A DNA stretch of 64,000 nt, taken from the NCBI GenBank assembly GCA_026129765.1, contig JAHCHP010000015.1:31566-95565 (forward strand), given 5' to 3'. The notes below the pieces were generated by a model, which saw nothing but the letters and a program-made list of their open reading frames with translations, did no database searches and had not been told where the DNA came from. The stretch is from Fimbriimonadia bacterium. Its GTDB lineage: Bacteria > Armatimonadota > Fimbriimonadia > Fimbriimonadales > GBS-DC. Each line of letters begins with the position of its first letter. Position 1 is the stretch's first letter. Both the position numbers and the translations under genes were made by a program. Below, piece by piece: positions 14,563-22,482 of this stretch.

Positions 14563-15531
14563 GTGACGGAGTGGGACAAGAACGACGAGACATTAATCCG
14601 CGCGCTGCGGCAAGGCAACCCCCGCGCGATTGCGCGCGCCATCACGCGGGTAGAAAATCCAGGGATTGAGCGGCTGCGATTGCTTCAGCGGCTGTTTGAA
14701 GAGACTTCAGTCTCTGCCTACCGCATTGGGATTACGGGCGCGCCGGGCGCAGGCAAAAGCTCCTTGGTCCAGCAACTGATTCCCTGCTTGGCGGCGCGCG
14801 GCTTCAAAGTAGGTGTATTGGCGGTAGACCCGACCAGCCCCTTCAGCGGCGGCGCGATTTTGGGCGACCGGATTCGGATGCAGGAGCAGATAGAAGAGAC
14901 AGGAGCCTATATGCGGAGCCTTGCCAGTCGGGGGAGCGTGGGCGGTCTGTCGCGAGGCGTCAACGCGGCGATCCACGTGTTGGAGGCAGCAGGGTTCGAT
15001 ATTGCGCTCATCGAGACGGTGGGGTCTGGGCAATTGCAGGTGGATGTTCGTTTTGTGGCAGACACCGTGTTGTTGACTTTGGTTCCCGAAGCGGGCGATA
15101 TTGTGCAAGCCATGAAAGCGGGCATCATCGAAATCGCGGATGTTTATGTGGTGAACAAAGCGGACCGGGAAGGCGCGCAGCGGATGCGCACAGACTTGCG
15201 TCTGGCATTGGAGTTAGGCGCGCATAAACCCGATTGGAACCCGCCCATCGCGCTCACAGAAGCCGCGAACGGCAAAGGGATCGAAGAGCTAACCGATTTC
15301 ATTTTGGAGCATCGAGCCTACTTAGACAATAGCGGTGCCTGGGAGACCCAGCGGCTTCAGCACCTGAGATGGGAAATGGAATCGCTGGCGCAAGAAGGGA
15401 TCGAAGCGCGCGCCAAGCAAGCGATTGACCACCTCTTTGAACAGGAAACATTACTGAAAATCGCGCGCCGCGAAGAAAACCCTTACCCGCACTTGCAAAA
15501 GTTATGGGAGCAGGCAGGCGCGAATGGATAG
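14563..15531 (+). CDS. meaB: MeaB/ArgK-type G3E GTPase
   Basis: GTPase chaperone of adenosylcobalamin-dependent methylmalonyl-CoA mutase-type enzymes; it gates cofactor loading and protects the enzyme. GITGAPGAGKSSLVQQL is the P-loop near residues 57-73, VLAVDPTSPFSGGAILGDRI is the MeaB signature, ETVGSGQLQVDV the switch II region (usually ETVGVGQSE), and VVNKADREGA the NKxD base-specificity motif. 322 residues is the normal length. The start is a GTG at 14563. The mutase subunits are not in the window, so the partner is unknown. Confidence 0.92.
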   Translation: MTEWDKNDETLIRALRQGNPRAIARAITRVENPGIERLRLLQRLFEETSVSAYRIGITGAPGAGKSSLVQQLIPCLAARGFKVGVLAVDPTSPFSGGAILGDRIRMQEQIEETGAYMRSLASRGSVGGLSRGVNAAIHVLEAAGFDIALIETVGSGQLQVDVRFVADTVLLTLVPEAGDIVQAMKAGIIEIADVYVVNKADREGAQRMRTDLRLALELGAHKPDWNPPIALTEAANGKGIEELTDFILEHRAYLDNSGAWETQRLQHLRWEMESLAQEGIEARAKQAIDHLFEQETLLKIARREENPYPHLQKLWEQAGANG

Positions 15532-15579
15532 TTTCGCTCTTAGCGTCGTATGGTACACTATAAAGTGGGTGATGAATAG

Positions 15580-15921
15580 ATGGAGTCCAGAGTTTTAACT
15601 ATACGCGAAGCAGCCCTCTTACTTCAGGTACATGAGGAGACAGTAGCCAATATGGTTAGGCGCGGTTTAATCCCAGCGCGTAAAGTCGGACGTCAATGGC
15701 GTTTGTCTGAGCAAGCGATTCATGATTGGTTAGCTCATCGAATCCCTGCTCCTGCAGAGGGGCAAATCCCAGAGAAGTCTGTTTGGCGCAGCGGCTTAGG
15801 GCTATTAGCAGGCGCAGGGAGACCTGTTGAGGAATTCTTAAAAGAGAAACATGCAGAGATTGAACAAGAAGAGGCGCGCTTCGAGCGATGGCGGACAGAA
15901 GGTCATAGAAAGGAAGCATGA
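15580..15921 (+). CDS. Excisionase-like HTH protein, probable antitoxin
   Basis: A 113-residue protein. Residues 1-50 (TIREAALLLQVHEETVANMV, then RRGLIPARKVGRQWRLSEQA) form the MerR/Xis-type winged helix common in excisionase-family DNA-binding proteins. The C-terminal half is charged and helical and probably holds the toxin-binding part. It overlaps the PIN-domain gene by 4 nt, which fits an antitoxin-first type II operon that represses its own promoter. Confidence 0.75.
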   Translation: MESRVLTIREAALLLQVHEETVANMVRRGLIPARKVGRQWRLSEQAIHDWLAHRIPAPAEGQIPEKSVWRSGLGLLAGAGRPVEEFLKEKHAEIEQEEARFERWRTEGHRKEA

Positions 15922-16337
15922 ACGAACAGATTAGGAGCGCAGTGTTAGACTCCAGCGCTTTGATCGCTTATTTACGAGGAGAGCTTGGCGCATCTTTAGT
16001 AGAGTCTTACTTAAAGAACCCTGTGATCAATTGCTTTGTTCATTCGGGCAATATAATAGAAGTTTTGTATGATTTTTTGAAATCGAGTGGACGTTCTTCA
16101 GCGGAGCTTGCATTAGAAGCGCTATTGAATGACAATTTGTTCATTCGAGAAGATTTGGATGTTGCTTTTTGCTGGCGCGCCGCCTCATTTAAGGAGCAGA
16201 TTCGTAGAATAGCTTTTGCAGATTGCCTTTGCTTGTCGTTAGCGGATAGGATAGGCGCAGAAGTACTTACCGCAGACCGTCATGAGCTAACGAGAGTTGC
16301 AGAACAAGGCATCGTCCCCATTACTTTCATTCGCTAA
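15918..16337 (+). CDS. PIN-domain ribonuclease toxin (VapC-like)
   Basis: A 139-residue PIN domain protein. AVLDSSALIAYLRGE has the first metal-binding Asp near residue 10, NIIEVLYDFL the conserved Glu, and AFADCLCLSLADRIGAEVLT then ADRHE the remaining acidic residues (D, D). PIN toxins are Mg-dependent endoribonucleases that often cut tRNA or rRNA. It follows the HTH antitoxin with an ATGA overlap. All acidic positions expected for activity are visible. Confidence 0.82.
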   Translation: MNEQIRSAVLDSSALIAYLRGELGASLVESYLKNPVINCFVHSGNIIEVLYDFLKSSGRSSAELALEALLNDNLFIREDLDVAFCWRAASFKEQIRRIAFADCLCLSLADRIGAEVLTADRHELTRVAEQGIVPITFIR

Positions 16338-16426
16338 GAGAGAAAGAAAGCTCCCCACAGGCAGGATTTTACAGGTTTTTCGCGAATTTTAGGCTTCATC
16401 TAACAAGCATTTTTTGGAGGGAGCCA

Positions 16427-17794
16427 ATGAAACAAGGATTGAAAATAGCAGGTTGGCTGTGCGCGCTGCTGGTGATGCTGAGCGGCGGATGCAAATCGGA
16501 AGAAAGCGGAGGCGCAAACGCCGGAGGAGCCGTCGCGACAGGCGATAAATCGATCACCGTTGTCTGGGCAGAATGGCCGCCTGCCGACTACCTGCAAGAA
16601 CTCGCGAACGAATTCACCAAAGAGAGCGGAATCCAAGTGAAAGTAGAACAGATTCCCTGGGCGCAGTTCCAAGACCGCGTGTTCGCCGCTCTCGCCGCCC
16701 AAGACGCGACTTACGACCTGATTGTGGGCGACAGCCAATGGTTGGGCAAAGCGGTTTCTGGCGGGCATTATGTCGATTTGACCGACTGGCTGAAAGAGAA
16801 CGTGGAAATGGATCAGTTCTACCAGACAGCCGTTCAAGCCTATGCGGAATATCCCAAAGATTCAGGCAAATTGTATGCGCTGCCTGCCGAAGGCGACGCA
16901 GTGGGATTCGCCTATCGCAAAGACCTGTTCGAGGACCCGAAAGAGCAAGCGGCTTTCAAGCAGAAATACGGCTACGACCTCAAAACGCCAGACACTTGGC
17001 AGCAGTTCCGCGACATCGCAGAGTTCTTCACACGCCCCGACAAGTCGCTGTACGGCGCAGCGCTCTATTTCGGCAAAGATTACGACAGCGTCACCATGGG
17101 TTTCCAGCAGGTGCTGTGGAGCTTTGGCGGCGAATTGTATGACCCTCAAACCATGCAGGTCGAAGGCGTTTTGAACTCGGAGACCGGCGTCAAAGCGCTG
17201 GAGTTCTTTGTCGGGCTGCGCAAGTTCACGATACCCAACTCCGAAACCTACTACTGGAACGAATGTTTGACCGCTTTTCAAGAGGGCAAGGTCGCCATGA
17301 CCATGAACTATTTTGCCTTCTTCCCCGGCTTGCTTGACTCGTCCAAAAACCCGCATGCAGAACATACCGGTTTCTTCCTGATGCCCGGTGTTAAGCAAAG
17401 CGATGGCAGCCTTAGACGCTACATCAGCATCGGTGGGCAGGGCGTTTCGCTTTCCAAATATTCCAAGAAACATGACCTGTGCTACGAGTTCTTGAAATGG
17501 TTCGCGAAGAAAGAGAACCAAATGAAATGGGCGCAATTGGGCGGATTTCCTTGCAGGCAAGATGTGCTGGAATCGGAAGAGTTCTTGAGCGCGAAACCAT
17601 TCAACCCCGTCTTTGCCGCCAGTTTCCCGCACCTGCGCGACTTCTGGACCATTCCTGAGTATGCGTCATTGCTGGAATCCTGCCAACGCCACTGGAACGC
17701 GGCGGTCGTGGGACAAGAGAATCCGAAGCAAGCGATGGATGCCATCGCCAAAGAACATACCGAAATCCTGAAGAAAGCGGGCATTTTGAAATAA
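16427..17794 (+). CDS. Extracellular solute-binding lipoprotein (ABC sugar transporter, family 1)
   Basis: A 455-residue binding protein for a carbohydrate ABC importer. The N-terminus is a lipoprotein signal with lipobox LSGGC (Cys near residue 25) followed by a Ser/Gly/Ala-rich tether. Typical features are ITVVWAEWPPADYLQELANE, the YDLIVGDSQWLGKAV segment, LYALPAEGDAVGFAYRKDLF and the C-terminal KKHDLCYEFLKWFAKKENQ. GGAGGGAG precedes the ATG by 4 nt. No permease or ATPase gene is adjacent; the next gene is convergent, so it must work with components encoded elsewhere. The substrate is unknown. Confidence 0.87.
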   Translation: MKQGLKIAGWLCALLVMLSGGCKSEESGGANAGGAVATGDKSITVVWAEWPPADYLQELANEFTKESGIQVKVEQIPWAQFQDRVFAALAAQDATYDLIVGDSQWLGKAVSGGHYVDLTDWLKENVEMDQFYQTAVQAYAEYPKDSGKLYALPAEGDAVGFAYRKDLFEDPKEQAAFKQKYGYDLKTPDTWQQFRDIAEFFTRPDKSLYGAALYFGKDYDSVTMGFQQVLWSFGGELYDPQTMQVEGVLNSETGVKALEFFVGLRKFTIPNSETYYWNECLTAFQEGKVAMTMNYFAFFPGLLDSSKNPHAEHTGFFLMPGVKQSDGSLRRYISIGGQGVSLSKYSKKHDLCYEFLKWFAKKENQMKWAQLGGFPCRQDVLESEEFLSAKPFNPVFAASFPHLRDFWTIPEYASLLESCQRHWNAAVVGQENPKQAMDAIAKEHTEILKKAGILK

Positions 17795-17803
17795 CAGAGC
17801 GCG

Positions 17804-18517
17804 CTATTCTGAACAGAGGGGCAGCCGCAAGAAAAATCGGCTGCCCTGAGAAATCCGGCTCTCTACCTCTAAACTGCCGCCCACACGCTGTGCTAAATGA
17901 CGGCTTAACGCTAAACCCAAACCACTTCCCTTCCCGATGCCTTTCGTCGAAAAGAACGGCTCAAACACGCGCTCGCTTGTTTCTAATGAAATGCCCTCCC
18001 CTTGGTCCTCAACCTCCACAACCACCTGTCCTCCATCGATACGTGAACGCGTTGTGATGGTTCCCCCCTCTGGCATGGCATCGCGGGCATTGATGATGAG
18101 ATTCATCAAAATCTGCTCCAAGAAAGTGGGCGGGAGAAAGATGGGAAGGGGCTTCTCTTCTAAATCGAGGGTCAGCGTATGGCTAACGGGCAGCAACTTT
18201 TCTACAACAGGCGCAAGGTCACGCAGACACTGGTTTAGGTCCACTCGCTCGCTGGGGGGATTGCGCCGGGGCGAAAACGCCGCCATTTGCTTGACCATCT
18301 GAGAGGCTTTTTCGGCAGCTTGAAGCGCGACGCGCAGATCTTCTCGGGCTTGGCTATTTTCTGGAATTTCATCCATCGCCAACTCCACCGCGCCTGTAAT
18401 CGCTCCCAAGTAATTGTTAAATTCGTGAGCCAGCCCGCTGAGCATCAAGGCAACCGGCTCCTCCGTCTGATCCCAAACTGTTCTTGTTTCCAAACGCTGT
18501 GCCGCGTTTCTCATCAT
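17804..18517 (-). CDS. Soluble sensor histidine kinase without an input domain
   Basis: 237 residues holding only the dimerisation and ATP-binding parts. LSGLAHEFNNYLGAI has the phosphoacceptor His, NLIINARDAMPEGG is the N box, VEDQGEGISLE the G1 box, FEPFFSTKGIGKGSGLGLAL the F and G2 boxes. The start is taken as the ATG at 18517, directly after the anti-sigma gene (17-nt gap); an upstream in-frame extension would lie within that gene. There is no membrane segment or PAS domain, and no response regulator nearby. It is the third gene of the ECF sigma operon, so it may feed another input into that stress response. Confidence 0.82.
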   Translation of the reverse strand: MMRNAAQRLETRTVWDQTEEPVALMLSGLAHEFNNYLGAITGAVELAMDEIPENSQAREDLRVALQAAEKASQMVKQMAAFSPRRNPPSERVDLNQCLRDLAPVVEKLLPVSHTLTLDLEEKPLPIFLPPTFLEQILMNLIINARDAMPEGGTITTRSRIDGGQVVVEVEDQGEGISLETSERVFEPFFSTKGIGKGSGLGLALSRHLAQRVGGSLEVESRISQGSRFFLRLPLCSE

Positions 18518-18534
18518 CCTGATTATTCCATAAG

Positions 18535-19356
18535 TTACTGGGGTCTTTCCATCAAATATTGGACCGCTTCCCGTTTCGGAACATCGCCCAACACGGCGAC
18601 CATCCGCCCGCAAGGATGCAGGTAAGCCATAAAAATGCCTCCGTCCACCGCCACAAAATGACAGTTTCCGTCAGAAGGGATTTTCATCGCAAGCGGGCAA
18701 TTTTCGGGCGAAACCATGAAGAGGAACCGGTGTTCACTGTTCGTATAGAACCGGTACAACAGTTCGCCGCCGCAACCGCAGGGACAGTCAATCTTGTAGA
18801 CAAGGGTCGCGCCATACATGACCGGGGGAACGAAGTTCCTAAACATCGCCTCATCAGCAGAAGTCACATTCGTTTCGTGCTTCTCAGGCTTAACATGAGC
18901 CTCATGCGTGCCGGGTGTGGGACATTCTGCATCCGCCTCTTTCTGCAAGTTTTCTTGATAGGCAAGGGTTATTTTCGGATCCCAGGTGGTCAAAGGCGTG
19001 ATAGGCAGAGGCGGATTAAGATAGAGATTGACCAAAAATGCCACCATAGCCATCGCTGCCGCAACCGACCCGCCCCAAGCCATGCGTCTCATCCATGTTT
19101 GGCGACGCGCTTGGCGCGCGATTTGCGCTTGGGGTTGGATACGCTCTAAAATCTGCTGCCACAGGGAGGCAGCAGGCGGAGCCGCAGGAAGCCAATTTTG
19201 GAACAGGGCGCGCATTCGCTGCTCTTGCTGAAGCCAAGCTTGGCACTCCGGGCAGGCGCGCATATGTGCCGCTTCCGCATGGTCGCGCACCTCGGGCGCG
19301 CGTCCCTGATTTTCAGAGATCCAATCTCTAAACTGTTCGCATGAAAGTTCTTTCAT
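18535..19356 (-). CDS. Zinc-finger anti-sigma factor with an extracytoplasmic sensor domain
   Basis: 273 residues. The N-terminal HxxxCxxC site (H31, C35, C38 in HMRACPECQAW) is the ZAS-type anti-sigma domain that holds the ECF factor. A transmembrane segment follows at about 92-114 (SVAAAMAMVAFLVNLYL). The outer part contains CPCGCGGELLYRFY and SPENCPLAMKIPSDGNCHF, a cysteine-rich domain I do not recognise, which could sense redox or metal. It lies 23 nt downstream of the sigma gene. Binding to that sigma factor is inferred from operon structure. Confidence 0.85.
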   Translation of the reverse strand: MKELSCEQFRDWISENQGRAPEVRDHAEAAHMRACPECQAWLQQEQRMRALFQNWLPAAPPAASLWQQILERIQPQAQIARQARRQTWMRRMAWGGSVAAAMAMVAFLVNLYLNPPLPITPLTTWDPKITLAYQENLQKEADAECPTPGTHEAHVKPEKHETNVTSADEAMFRNFVPPVMYGATLVYKIDCPCGCGGELLYRFYTNSEHRFLFMVSPENCPLAMKIPSDGNCHFVAVDGGIFMAYLHPCGRMVAVLGDVPKREAVQYLMERPQ

Positions 19357-19379
19357 AGTCGATTGAGTAATCAGGAGGT

Positions 19380-19964
19380 TTAGATATATGGTAGCAGCCG
19401 CTCACGCAACACGTCGCGCGCGCGAGACAGCCGAGACTTGACCGTGCCGATAGGAACTTCAAGCACAACAGCGATCTCCTCAACAGACATCTCCTCCATA
19501 TAGTGCATAACCACCACCGCGCGATGATCGACGCTCAGGTGGCAAACGGCTTTCTGGAGCGCATCATGCGCGCTCTCCATCTCTAACTGACTTTGTAAAT
19601 CTTGATGCTTGTCCGCAATTTCCAAAACAAAGGGTTCGCCGTCCTCATTCTCCATTGAGGAATCTATCGAGACCATCGCCACGACTTTACGACGGCGCAA
19701 CTGGTCAATACCCAGGTGGTAGGCAGTTTTACGCAGCCAGCCATATAAGTTCCCATCTGAGCGCAATCGCTCTAACTCGCCAAAGGCGCGGACGAATGTT
19801 TCTTGAGTCAAATCTGCCGCGTCCGGCGCATTGCCCACAATCCCGTAAAGAACACGATAAATGCGCGGTTGATAGGCGTGATAAAGCGCCTCAAACGCTC
19901 GCATATCTCCAGCCTGCGCTTTTTTCAATAACTCGCGATCTTTTTTCGTGTCCAATCCGCTCAT
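19380..19964 (-). CDS. ECF-family RNA polymerase sigma factor
   Basis: A 194-residue sigma-70 family protein with region 2 (ALYHAYQPRIYRVLYGIVGN, then DAADLTQETFVRAF) and region 4 (LSVDHRAVVVMHYMEEMSVE, then EIAVVLEVPIGTVKSRLSRA). The start is taken at the ATG at 19964 (MSGLDTKKDRELLKKA) rather than 18 codons upstream, because the ATG lies 6 nt after a predicted ECF -10 box. It heads a three-gene operon with an anti-sigma factor and a histidine kinase. An ECF-type promoter just upstream suggests autoregulation. Confidence 0.92.
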   Translation of the reverse strand: MSGLDTKKDRELLKKAQAGDMRAFEALYHAYQPRIYRVLYGIVGNAPDAADLTQETFVRAFGELERLRSDGNLYGWLRKTAYHLGIDQLRRRKVVAMVSIDSSMENEDGEPFVLEIADKHQDLQSQLEMESAHDALQKAVCHLSVDHRAVVVMHYMEEMSVEEIAVVLEVPIGTVKSRLSRARDVLRERLLPYI

Positions 19965-19970
19965 ACCTTT

Positions 19971-19995
19971 AACGATTGATCCAGTTGCAGGTTCC
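19971..19995 (-). promoter_or_regulatory. ECF-type autoregulatory promoter
   Basis: On the minus strand GGAAC (19995-19991) and CGTT (19974-19971) are separated by 16 nt, matching the classic SigE/SigW-type GGAAC-N16/17-CGTT layout. The sigma gene ATG begins 6 nt after CGTT, so transcription would start at about the start codon. Confidence 0.6.
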
Positions 19996-20088
19996 ACTCG
20001 CCAAACAGGAACTGGCAAACTTCTATTGAATTAGAGAGAGTATAGAGAAAAAAATCTCTCAATCACCTATAGAAGAGGTTTCAGAACC

Positions 20089-21252
20089 ATGAATGATTAT
20101 ACACCTAAACCGGAGCATAAGTTTACTTTTGGGCTGTGGACAGTCGGAAATCGGGGGCGCGATCCGTTCGGCGACTTTGTCCGTCCGCCTGTAACACCTA
20201 TTCAGATTGTCAAAAAATTGTCCTCGCTGGGCGCGTATGGGGTCAATTTGCACGATAACGATCTGGTTCCCATCGACGCTTCGCCCAGCGAGCGCGATTC
20301 CATCGTCAAGGAATTCAAACAAGCGCTCAGCGACTATAACATGCATTTTGTGATGGGAACGACCAATCTGTTCTTTGACCCCCTCTTCAAAGATGGCGCG
20401 TTCACCAGCAATCACCCGCAGGTGCGCGCCTTCACCCTGCAAAAATGCATGCAAGCGATTGATTTGGCAGCGGAGATGGGCGCGGAGACCTATGTCTTTT
20501 GGGGCGGGCGCGAAGGCACCGAAACGGACGCGGGCAAAGACCCCATCGAGGCACTGAAATGGTTCAGAGACGGCATTAACTTCCTGATTCATTATGTCAA
20601 GGATCAGGGCTACCCGCTTAAATTCGCTTTTGAACCCAAACCGAACGAACCGCGCGGCGACATCTACCTGCCGACAGTCGGTTCGATGCTGGCGTTTATC
20701 GAAACGCTGGATGACCCAGCCATGTGCGGGGTGAACCCCGAAGTCGCGCATGAAAATATGGCGGGCTTGAACTTTGTGCATGCGGTTGCGCAAGCCATCG
20801 AGCGTGGCAAACTGTTTCATATCGACTTGAATGGGCAGAAATTCTCACGCTATGACCAAGATTTCCGGTTCGGTGCGGAGGATATCAAGGGCGCGTTCTT
20901 CCTGGTTAAAATGTTGGAGGAGTCGGGTTATGGCGGACCGCGCCACTTCGACGCGCATGCCTACCGCACCGAAGATGAAGAAGGGGTTTGGGAATTCGCC
21001 AAGGGCTGCATGCGAACCTATCTGATTTTACGCGAAAAAGCGAACCGCTTCCATCAGGATGAGGAGATTCAGGGCATTTTGGAGCAAATCCACGCTTGGG
21101 ACACCGATCTGCAAGCCCGGACCAGCTATTCCAAAGAGAACGCGGATTGGCTGCGAGCGCATGCGTTCGATTTGGACGCGCTGCGCAACTACGGATACCA
21201 GTATGAGAAGTTGGATCAGCTGACCACCGAACTGCTCTTGGGAATTCGGTAG
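20089..21252 (+). CDS. xylA: Xylose isomerase, actinobacterial class I type
   Basis: Isomerises D-xylose to D-xylulose (and glucose to fructose) with two divalent metals (EC 5.3.1.5). 387 residues is the length of the short Streptomyces-type enzymes. [11 protein letters not shown] has the catalytic His, [11 protein letters not shown] the active-site region, [13 protein letters not shown] the metal Glu, [11 protein letters not shown] a metal ligand and the catalytic-site His, and LFHIDLNGQ the Asp ligands. GGTTTCAGAACC precedes the ATG with only a weak binding site. No xylulokinase or xylose transporter is adjacent. Confidence 0.95.
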   Translation: MNDYTPKPEHKFTFGLWTVGNRGRDPFGDFVRPPVTPIQIVKKLSSLGAYGVNLHDNDLVPIDASPSERDSIVKEFKQALSDYNMHFVMGTTNLFFDPLFKDGAFTSNHPQVRAFTLQKCMQAIDLAAEMGAETYVFWGGREGTETDAGKDPIEALKWFRDGINFLIHYVKDQGYPLKFAFEPKPNEPRGDIYLPTVGSMLAFIETLDDPAMCGVNPEVAHENMAGLNFVHAVAQAIERGKLFHIDLNGQKFSRYDQDFRFGAEDIKGAFFLVKMLEESGYGGPRHFDAHAYRTEDEEGVWEFAKGCMRTYLILREKANRFHQDEEIQGILEQIHAWDTDLQARTSYSKENADWLRAHAFDLDALRNYGYQYEKLDQLTTELLLGIR

Positions 21253-21332
21253 GCTCTGGGGGGCTTTCTGGGGCGTATGTAAAGAGATGAGCATACGCCC
21301 AGATGATTGGCTTCAGGCAAACACGGTAGGCT

Positions 21333-22370
21333 TTAATTCAGAAGTTCGTTAAGCTCTGTCTCAAAGTTTGCCAGCGAGTCGGCGAACAATGCTTGACGAT
21401 GCAAATGGCGCAATGTGTCCGCATCCAATCCCTTCAACTTGGATGTCAACGAACGAGGAGCCCGACCAAACTTTGCCCGCAACACCTCTAACAGCGCTGC
21501 ATAAGTCCCATCCCGCAAGCCTTGCTCCACACCACGCTGCAAGCCCTCTTTGCGTCCCTCTTTGCGTCCCAGGGTCAAACCTTCTTCTTTTGCCCGACGC
21601 TCAAACCACGGAATCAATTCTATCTCTGGCATCTCACTCGCCACCTCTGCTAACTCCCGCGCTAACAAACGCTCGCCTGCGGACGACAACGACAACAGAT
21701 AGTTCAACAGCCCCATCAACGAGCAAATGTCCTCCTTATTATACTCCGACTTTAACAACTGACGATACAAAGCCATCACCGCATCCACCCGTAAACGCAT
21801 AGCCCCCCGCGTCCGCCAATGCTCCAAACACGCCAGCCACACCACCGCAAACGGATTGCGACTCTGCTCCAACTCCGAACGACGAGACTCGAAGTCCTTC
21901 AACTTCACCACCAGAAACTCAAACTTTTGACGAGTGCCTAAAAACTCATATTTGTATTCGCTCGGTCGCCAAGTCGGAGAGTTGTCTGTTAGCAGCGCGA
22001 GACTGACCACTTTGTGTTGGGGGAAGCGGTCTTGGATGCGGTAGAAGTATTGCCACATTCGTCGGGTGAAGGTCTCATCGCGTTGAGCCTGGGCTTCGAT
22101 ATGGATGAGCAGGAGCTGTTGCTCTCCGCTTTGGAGTTGGACTTGGACGAGGTGGTCGGCGTAGCGTTTGTGGGAATTGCTGTGGGGGGTGAGTTGTTGG
22201 AGTTCTTAGTCGAGGAACTGGGGCGGGATGTTCCAGTCGATGGCTTGATGGAGGTGAGGGACGCGGAGTTGGGTCATGGGTTGGAAGTAGCGTTGGATGG
22301 CGATTTTGAGGGCTTCATCGAACCGGACTTTGGGTTGTGGCGTGTCGGCGGGCGGGATTGGTTCAGGCAT
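21333..22370 (-). pseudogene. Rpn/PD-(D/E)XK family nuclease gene with one in-frame stop
   Basis: Reading down from an ATG at 22370 the frame gives MPEPIPPADTPQPKVRFDEA, then WNIPPQFLD, an in-frame TAA (22208-22206), and continues with HLVQVQLQSGEQQLLLIHIE and RDETFTRRMWQYFYRIQ. The rest is the typical C-terminus with the repeated LGRKEGRKEGLQRGVEQG tract and a DUF4351-like tail. Together it is a transposase-associated recombination-promoting nuclease of about 345 codons. The stop falls before the catalytic core, and the downstream part could still start at an internal codon. It is probably a recent single-base loss. Confidence 0.8.
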
Positions 22371-22482
22371 GGCGTTTCAGTTTGACAGAGGGGGGCGTGG
22401 TTCCTGCTGTAAAGCATCTACAAGACCAAACTCTCTGTCAAGCAAGCAGGAATCAAGGTTTTCAAGCCGAACCTGCTTGCTT

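Noticed and set aside
22014..22385. A plus-strand frame of 123 codons before the first Tricorn-like gene
   Set aside because: It is the antisense of the N-terminal half of the Rpn pseudogene, which explains its openness.
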